Shown here piece by piece: positions 28,585 to 28,916 of a DNA stretch of 28,916 bases (position 1 is the first letter of the stretch; each line of letters begins with the position of its first letter). The stretch is taken from positions 1 to 28,916 of the forward strand of contig JBAQFA010000003.1 in the NCBI GenBank assembly GCA_049287025.1. Reading direction: 5' to 3'. Position numbers and translations under genes: made by a program. The notes beneath the pieces are model-generated. The model had not been told where the DNA came from, ran no database searches, and worked only from the letters and a program-made list of their open reading frames with translations. The DNA comes from UBA11710 sp049287025 (GTDB lineage: Bacteria; Patescibacteriota; Patescibacteriia; Magasanikbacterales; UBA922).

Positions 28585-28916
28585 ATGCCCATAACAGAAA
28601 TAAACAATTCCATGCCGTCTTTCACTGAATGGTTTGAAGCCATTGGCTATAACAAAACCAATGAATTTAGACAGGAAGACAATACCAAGCGCGACCGCTT
28701 GGAATTTTTATTCCAAAATTTTAATATTCCCTACGACCGACCAGAGAGAATGACAGCGCGAGATATTGTTGATTGTACTCCCCTGTTTCAAGATATTGTT
28801 AATCGCAAAGGCAATGAACTTTGTGCACTTAGACTAGTTCCAAACAAACCAAACTTGCCAAAACTTCGTCAACGAGGCAAAACTCTGAATGAATATTTGG
28901 GTGATTGGTTTAATAC
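28585..28916 (+). CDS. N-terminal part of an unidentified protein, possibly PEP-synthase-related
   Basis: Opens at ATG 28585, two bases after the pyruvate kinase-like gene, and runs open past the right edge (110 residues visible). It has TEWFEAIGYNKTNEFRQEDN, an FNIPYDRPERMTARDIVD segment and CALRLVPNKPNLPKLRQRGKTLNEYLGDWFN. The last stretch recalls the N-terminus of PEP-synthase-like ATP-grasp proteins annotated in Patescibacteria, but this is from memory and weak. Tight spacing suggests an operon with the pyruvate kinase-like gene, which would fit PEP/pyruvate metabolism. The gene is real; the name is uncertain. Confidence 0.5.
   Translation, partial: MPITEINNSMPSFTEWFEAIGYNKTNEFRQEDNTKRDRLEFLFQNFNIPYDRPERMTARDIVDCTPLFQDIVNRKGNELCALRLVPNKPNLPKLRQRGKTLNEYLGDWFN

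Overview
The window is a stretch of bacterial chromosome that looks like a Candidate Phyla Radiation (Patescibacteria) genome, perhaps class ABY1. The placement is an inference: DNA is AT-rich, most starts lack a Shine-Dalgarno sequence, several promoters sit so close to the ATG that the mRNAs would be nearly leaderless, and several genes are lineage-type orphans (zinc-ribbon protein, anchored family-5 solute-binding protein, DUF3048 protein). UGA is used as a stop, so this is not a UGA-recoding lineage.

Left third (1-5900, all minus strand): an aromatic amino acid island. Transcription runs trpR -> trpL leader/attenuator -> trpB2 -> a short SerK/SbnI-like ParB-fold protein -> a Phe/Tyr leader/attenuator -> aroA-aroK-aroQ-aroE (aroE runs off the left edge). 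Both attenuators can be read directly: 12- and 16-codon leader peptides (MNHVSWWHYSWR and MKNMNKAFYFFYFVNL), mutually exclusive antiterminator and terminator hairpins, and U-runs. trpR has a palindromic GTACTAGTAC site over its own promoter. TrpB2 enzymes are reported to use O-phospho-L-serine, the product of SerK-type serine kinases, so the trpB2-serK pair may be a two-step route from serine and indole to tryptophan. This island is the most exciting part of the window.

5900-11600 (minus): a putative cytosolic zinc metallopeptidase behind RNase J, tRNA-Leu(CAG), a membrane-anchored oligopeptide-type solute-binding protein, and secG. 11640-14650 (plus): rpmE, then prfA, a methyltransferase and prmC in a tight operon (release factor 1 with its modifying enzyme). 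14655-15470 is a GC-rich intrusion carrying one secreted-protein gene with its own Shine-Dalgarno sequence and terminator, unlike everything around it. 15880-20400 (minus): DUF3048 protein, bL25, a zinc-ribbon protein, a RodA/FtsW protein and an orphan membrane protein.

20490-28916 (plus): gyrB, secE-nusG-rplK, a large palindromic noncoding element, L-lactate dehydrogenase, a Kazal-domain lipoprotein, rplA, a pyruvate-kinase-like protein lacking both metal ligands, and a partial gene at the right edge. rplA is separated from rplK and has its own promoter and a leader that looks like a miniature of the 23S rRNA L1-binding site, which suggests autogenous control by L1. Gaps between genes are full of short tandem oligonucleotide repeats and small palindromic elements, some of which run into coding sequence.
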